Source: Candidatus Calidifonticultor daggyaiensis (lineage in GTDB: Bacteria; Actinomycetota; Humimicrobiia; Humimicrobiales; Humimicrobiaceae). Taken from it: 6,057 bases of DNA. Each line of letters opens with the position of its first letter. Position 1 is the first letter of the stretch. The translations under genes and the position numbers were made by a program. Positions 4,276-6,057 of the stretch are shown here, one piece after another. The notes below the pieces were generated by a model, which had not been told where the DNA came from, made no database searches, and was given only the letters and a program-made list of their open reading frames with translations. The DNA lies in assembly GCA_015661035.1 (NCBI GenBank), contig JACVJA010000096.1, positions 1 to 6,057 on the forward strand, in the 5' to 3' direction.

Positions 4276-5973
4276 ATGTTAGGGTTAAATGAAAAACTAA
4301 AAGATCTTGTACTTCATAATAAAAGTATTAACGTTGGTGTCGTTGGGCTTGGTCAAATGGGCCAAGCCTTAGTTTCACACTTATTTAGTTTAAAAGGTTT
4401 TAAAGTTTGTGCTGTTGCTGATAAAGATTTAACAAAGATAAAAGCAATTGCTGAAATTTTTCCTTCTTTTAAGGACAGATTTGTTTTATTTATTAATAAT
4501 AAATTCTATAAATATGATGATTTAGATAAAGAAAATTTTGAAAATAATATAAGGAATTTTGGTATTGGTGAAAGTAAAATTATCAATAATTCCGTTAATC
4601 AAAAAGCACAAAAAACAAAAAATATACAAGTTAATCCTAAGTGGCAAAATATAAATTTATCCAAGTTGGCTACTCAATTAGAAGATATTTTTAAAAAAGA
4701 AAAAAATAAAAAAGAAGAAAAAAAAGATAGTTTAATTTTAAAACCATCAAAAGAATTTATTTCAAGCAATTTATACAGTTTTAATAAAAACAGTAATGGT
4801 AGTATAAATGGTAGTATAAATAGCATTAACAATTTTAGTAGCATTCGTGAAAATTTAAACAGTTATTTAAAACTTGAAAGTTTTCAAATAGAAAAGTTTA
4901 ATCAGTTAGTTTTAGAAAATAAAATAATATTTACTGATAGTTTTTACATATTTCCATTTATAGATGATATTGATGTTATTGTTGATGCAACTGGTTATCC
5001 GGATGTTGGAGCTGAGATATCTTTAATTTCTCTTTTTGGACAAAAGGATGTTATAACTCTAAATGTGGAGATGGATATTACCATTGGGCCAATATTAAAA
5101 AAAATAGCTTTACTTAATGACCAAATATATTCATTATCCGCTGGAGATGAACCAGCAGTAATAAAGGAACTTTATGATTACGCAGATTGTTTAGGTTTTA
5201 AAATTATAGCTGCAGGAAAAGGAAAAAATAATCCTTTAGATCCCCATGCAAATCCAACAATATTAAAACAATATGCCAAAGACAAAGGTTCTAGCCCAAA
5301 AATGATGACTTCTTTTGTTGATGGAACAAAGTCTATGGTAGAGATGGCTTGCTTATCTAATGCTACGGGTTTAGTAGCAGATTGTCGCGGTATGCATGGT
5401 CCACATGCCAATATTAAAGATATACTTAATATTTTTAAACTAAAAGAGCATGGAGGTATTTTAAATAAGGAAGGAGTAGTTGATTTTGTTATTGGTGATT
5501 TAGCGCCTGGAGTTTTTTTAGTTTATAAGACAGAAAACAAGCAGGTTGAAAAAATTTTAAATTATTTAAACTTAGGAAATGGACCTAATTTTTTAATTTA
5601 TAAGCCTTATCATCTAACAAGCATAGAAACTCCTCTCTCAATTGCATTAGCATACTTTGAAAGGCAGCCTTGGATTGTTCCCAAGGATAATGGATTGGTT
5701 TCAGAAGTTATAGCTGTTGCTAAAAAGGATTTAGTTTCTGGTGAGATAATCGATGGTATTGGCGGATACACTATTTATGGATTATTAGATAGTTATGAAA
5801 ATGCAAAAAATTTAAATTGTCTTCCAATTGGAATTGCGCAAGGTGCAGTATTAAAAAGGAATGTAAAAAAAGACGACATAATACTTTTTAGTGATGTAGA
5901 ATTTCCAGAAAAAACAGTTTTACAAAAGCTTAGAAAATTACAAGATGATCTCATTCAAGAAAAAAAGAGCTAG
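4276..5973 (+). CDS. COG4091 NAD(P)-dependent oxidoreductase, DRL/homoserine dehydrogenase-like, with SAF-like C-terminus
   Basis: This 565-residue protein is cytoplasmic by its lack of a signal or membrane segment. An N-terminal Rossmann domain carries GVVGLGQMGQAL (21-32; G24, G26, G29 of GxGxxG), then IVDATG (235-240). The catalytic-region signatures are NVEMDITIGP (263-272), SAGDEPA (288-294), AAGKGKNNPLDPHANP (312-327), FVDGTKSMVEMA (347-358), NATGLV (362-367) and MHGPHA (373-378). The C-terminal part (about 473-550) has VAKKDLVSGEIIDGIGGYT (481-499), the SAF-like module. COG4091 contains Brucella DRL, an alternative 1-deoxy-D-xylulose 5-phosphate reductoisomerase of isoprenoid synthesis, but other members have different or unknown substrates, so the reaction is not settled. 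Relatives are about 430-450 residues; the excess is an insertion at about 70-203. The ATG at 4276 fits the family's short lead before the Rossmann strand, although no Shine-Dalgarno is seen. Confidence 0.9.
   Translation: MLGLNEKLKDLVLHNKSINVGVVGLGQMGQALVSHLFSLKGFKVCAVADKDLTKIKAIAEIFPSFKDRFVLFINNKFYKYDDLDKENFENNIRNFGIGESKIINNSVNQKAQKTKNIQVNPKWQNINLSKLATQLEDIFKKEKNKKEEKKDSLILKPSKEFISSNLYSFNKNSNGSINGSINSINNFSSIRENLNSYLKLESFQIEKFNQLVLENKIIFTDSFYIFPFIDDIDVIVDATGYPDVGAEISLISLFGQKDVITLNVEMDITIGPILKKIALLNDQIYSLSAGDEPAVIKELYDYADCLGFKIIAAGKGKNNPLDPHANPTILKQYAKDKGSSPKMMTSFVDGTKSMVEMACLSNATGLVADCRGMHGPHANIKDILNIFKLKEHGGILNKEGVVDFVIGDLAPGVFLVYKTENKQVEKILNYLNLGNGPNFLIYKPYHLTSIETPLSIALAYFERQPWIVPKDNGLVSEVIAVAKKDLVSGEIIDGIGGYTIYGLLDSYENAKNLNCLPIGIAQGAVLKRNVKKDDIILFSDVEFPEKTVLQKLRKLQDDLIQEKKS
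4483..4884 (+). other. Low-complexity Asn/Lys/Ser-rich insertion within the COG4091 gene
   Basis: Between the strand ending CAVADKD (45-51) and the family-like QLVLENKIIFTDS (210-222), this protein has about 130 more residues than I recall for Brucella DRL. The segment (about 70-203) is rich in Asn, Lys, Ser and Ile and poor in Gly, Ala and Pro. It includes a charged stretch FKKEKNKKEEKKD (139-151) and SNGSINGSINSINN (173-186). The DNA there is dominated by A-runs, the longest being eight A at 4718-4725. The reading frame stays open on both sides and rejoins the conserved fold, so it reads as an in-frame expansion and not a frameshift. No intein or zinc-finger motif is visible. Boundaries are approximate. 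Confidence 0.7.
4798..4821 (+). repeat. 12-bp in-frame tandem repeat in the COG4091 insertion
   Basis: The unit GGTAGTATAAAT occurs twice without mismatch (4798-4809, 4810-4821), encoding Gly-Ser-Ile-Asn twice (residues 175-182). A degenerate third unit, AGCATTAAC, follows as Ser-Ile-Asn. Because the unit is 12 bases, a change in copy number would keep the frame. Confidence 0.8.
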
Positions 5974-5980
5974 TTAATAA

Positions 5981-6000
5981 GTCAATTAATGTCAATTAAT
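5981..6000 (+). repeat. 10-bp perfect tandem duplication before repeat copy 2
   Basis: GTCAATTAAT occurs twice back to back, ending at the first base of the 58-bp repeat. A related string, CAATTAAATGTCAA, lies at 141-154 at the far end of copy 1 (compare CAATTAATGTCAA at 5983-5995), so the same motif borders the two copies on opposite sides. Confidence 0.65.
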
Positions 6001-6057
6001 TCTTGTTGAATAATTTCCAAAATTTAAAAATTTTTATTAATTTCGTGCTAAATTAAA
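6000..6057 (+). repeat. 58-bp interspersed direct repeat, copy 2 (runs to window edge)
   Basis: This copy matches 91-148 in the same orientation at 53 of 58 positions, with an identical 28-base core at 6017-6044. It begins 26 bases after the stop codon of the COG4091 gene and reaches the last base of the window, so it may extend further. Differences from copy 1 are C/T, G/T, A/G, A/G and C/A at repeat positions 7, 17, 46, 48 and 51. Confidence 0.75.

Noticed and set aside
4483..4884. Insertion in the COG4091 gene as an intein or a mobile element
   Set aside because: It is too short for an intein. It has no Cys/Ser splice start, no HN ending block, no terminal inverted repeats and no target-site duplication.
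4483..4884. Insertion as evidence of two frameshifts or a pseudogene
   Set aside because: The frame is open throughout and conserved family sequence continues in the same frame on both sides.
5178..5411. A 77-codon open frame on the - strand
   Set aside because: It lies antisense to the most conserved part of the COG4091 gene (GKGKNNPLD to MHGPHA). It has no ribosome-binding site and no recognisable domain, so it is a shadow of the real gene.

Overview
This is a very AT-rich window, by eye roughly a quarter to 30% G+C in genes and much lower between them. It holds four complete genes, all on the + strand, separated by AT-rich spacers of about 200 to 285 bases. In order they encode: an F-type A flavoprotein / flavodiiron protein (O2 or NO reductase); a TIGR02757/DUF2400 conserved protein of unknown function; a membrane-anchored protein with two DUF4214-type repeats and a LytR-CpsA-Psr (LCP) domain; and a COG4091 'homoserine dehydrogenase-like' oxidoreductase with a C-terminal SAF-like part, the family that includes the Brucella DXP reductoisomerase-like enzyme DRL. 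No tRNA, rRNA, CRISPR array, transposase or phage gene is visible, and no gap exceeds 300 bases.

The organism is most likely an anaerobic or microaerophilic bacterium. The flavodiiron protein is typical of such lifestyles. The LCP protein points to a cell wall of monoderm (Gram-positive) type. LCP with DUF4214, TIGR02757 and COG4091 together would fit an uncultured, AT-rich, actinobacterial or neighbouring candidate lineage, but this placement is an inference. The standard bacterial code works: stops are TAA and TAG and no gene needs TGA recoding.

Layout: 1-270 is non-coding, with one copy of a 58-bp repeat (91-148) and a duplicated ribosome-binding-site/start unit just before the flavodiiron gene (271-1473). 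The 199-base gap that follows carries A/T-only palindromes. The TIGR02757 gene (1673-2464) starts at TTG. The 283-base gap after it carries several short direct repeats, then a PerR/Fur-like inverted repeat and a clear Shine-Dalgarno just before the LCP gene (2748-4073, GTG start). A 202-base gap leads to the COG4091 gene (4276-5973), which carries an unusual Asn/Lys/Ser-rich insertion of about 130 residues inside its Rossmann domain. After its stop, a second copy of the 58-bp repeat (6000-6057) runs to the window edge.

The four genes do not form an obvious pathway. The wide gaps suggest separate transcripts or a loose co-directional group rather than a tight operon. The items most worth a second look are the 58-bp repeat at both ends, the insertion in the COG4091 enzyme, the duplicated start region of the flavodiiron gene, the DUF4214-LCP architecture, the DxH motif in the TIGR02757 protein, and a run of independent two-copy tandem duplications of 10-14 bp.
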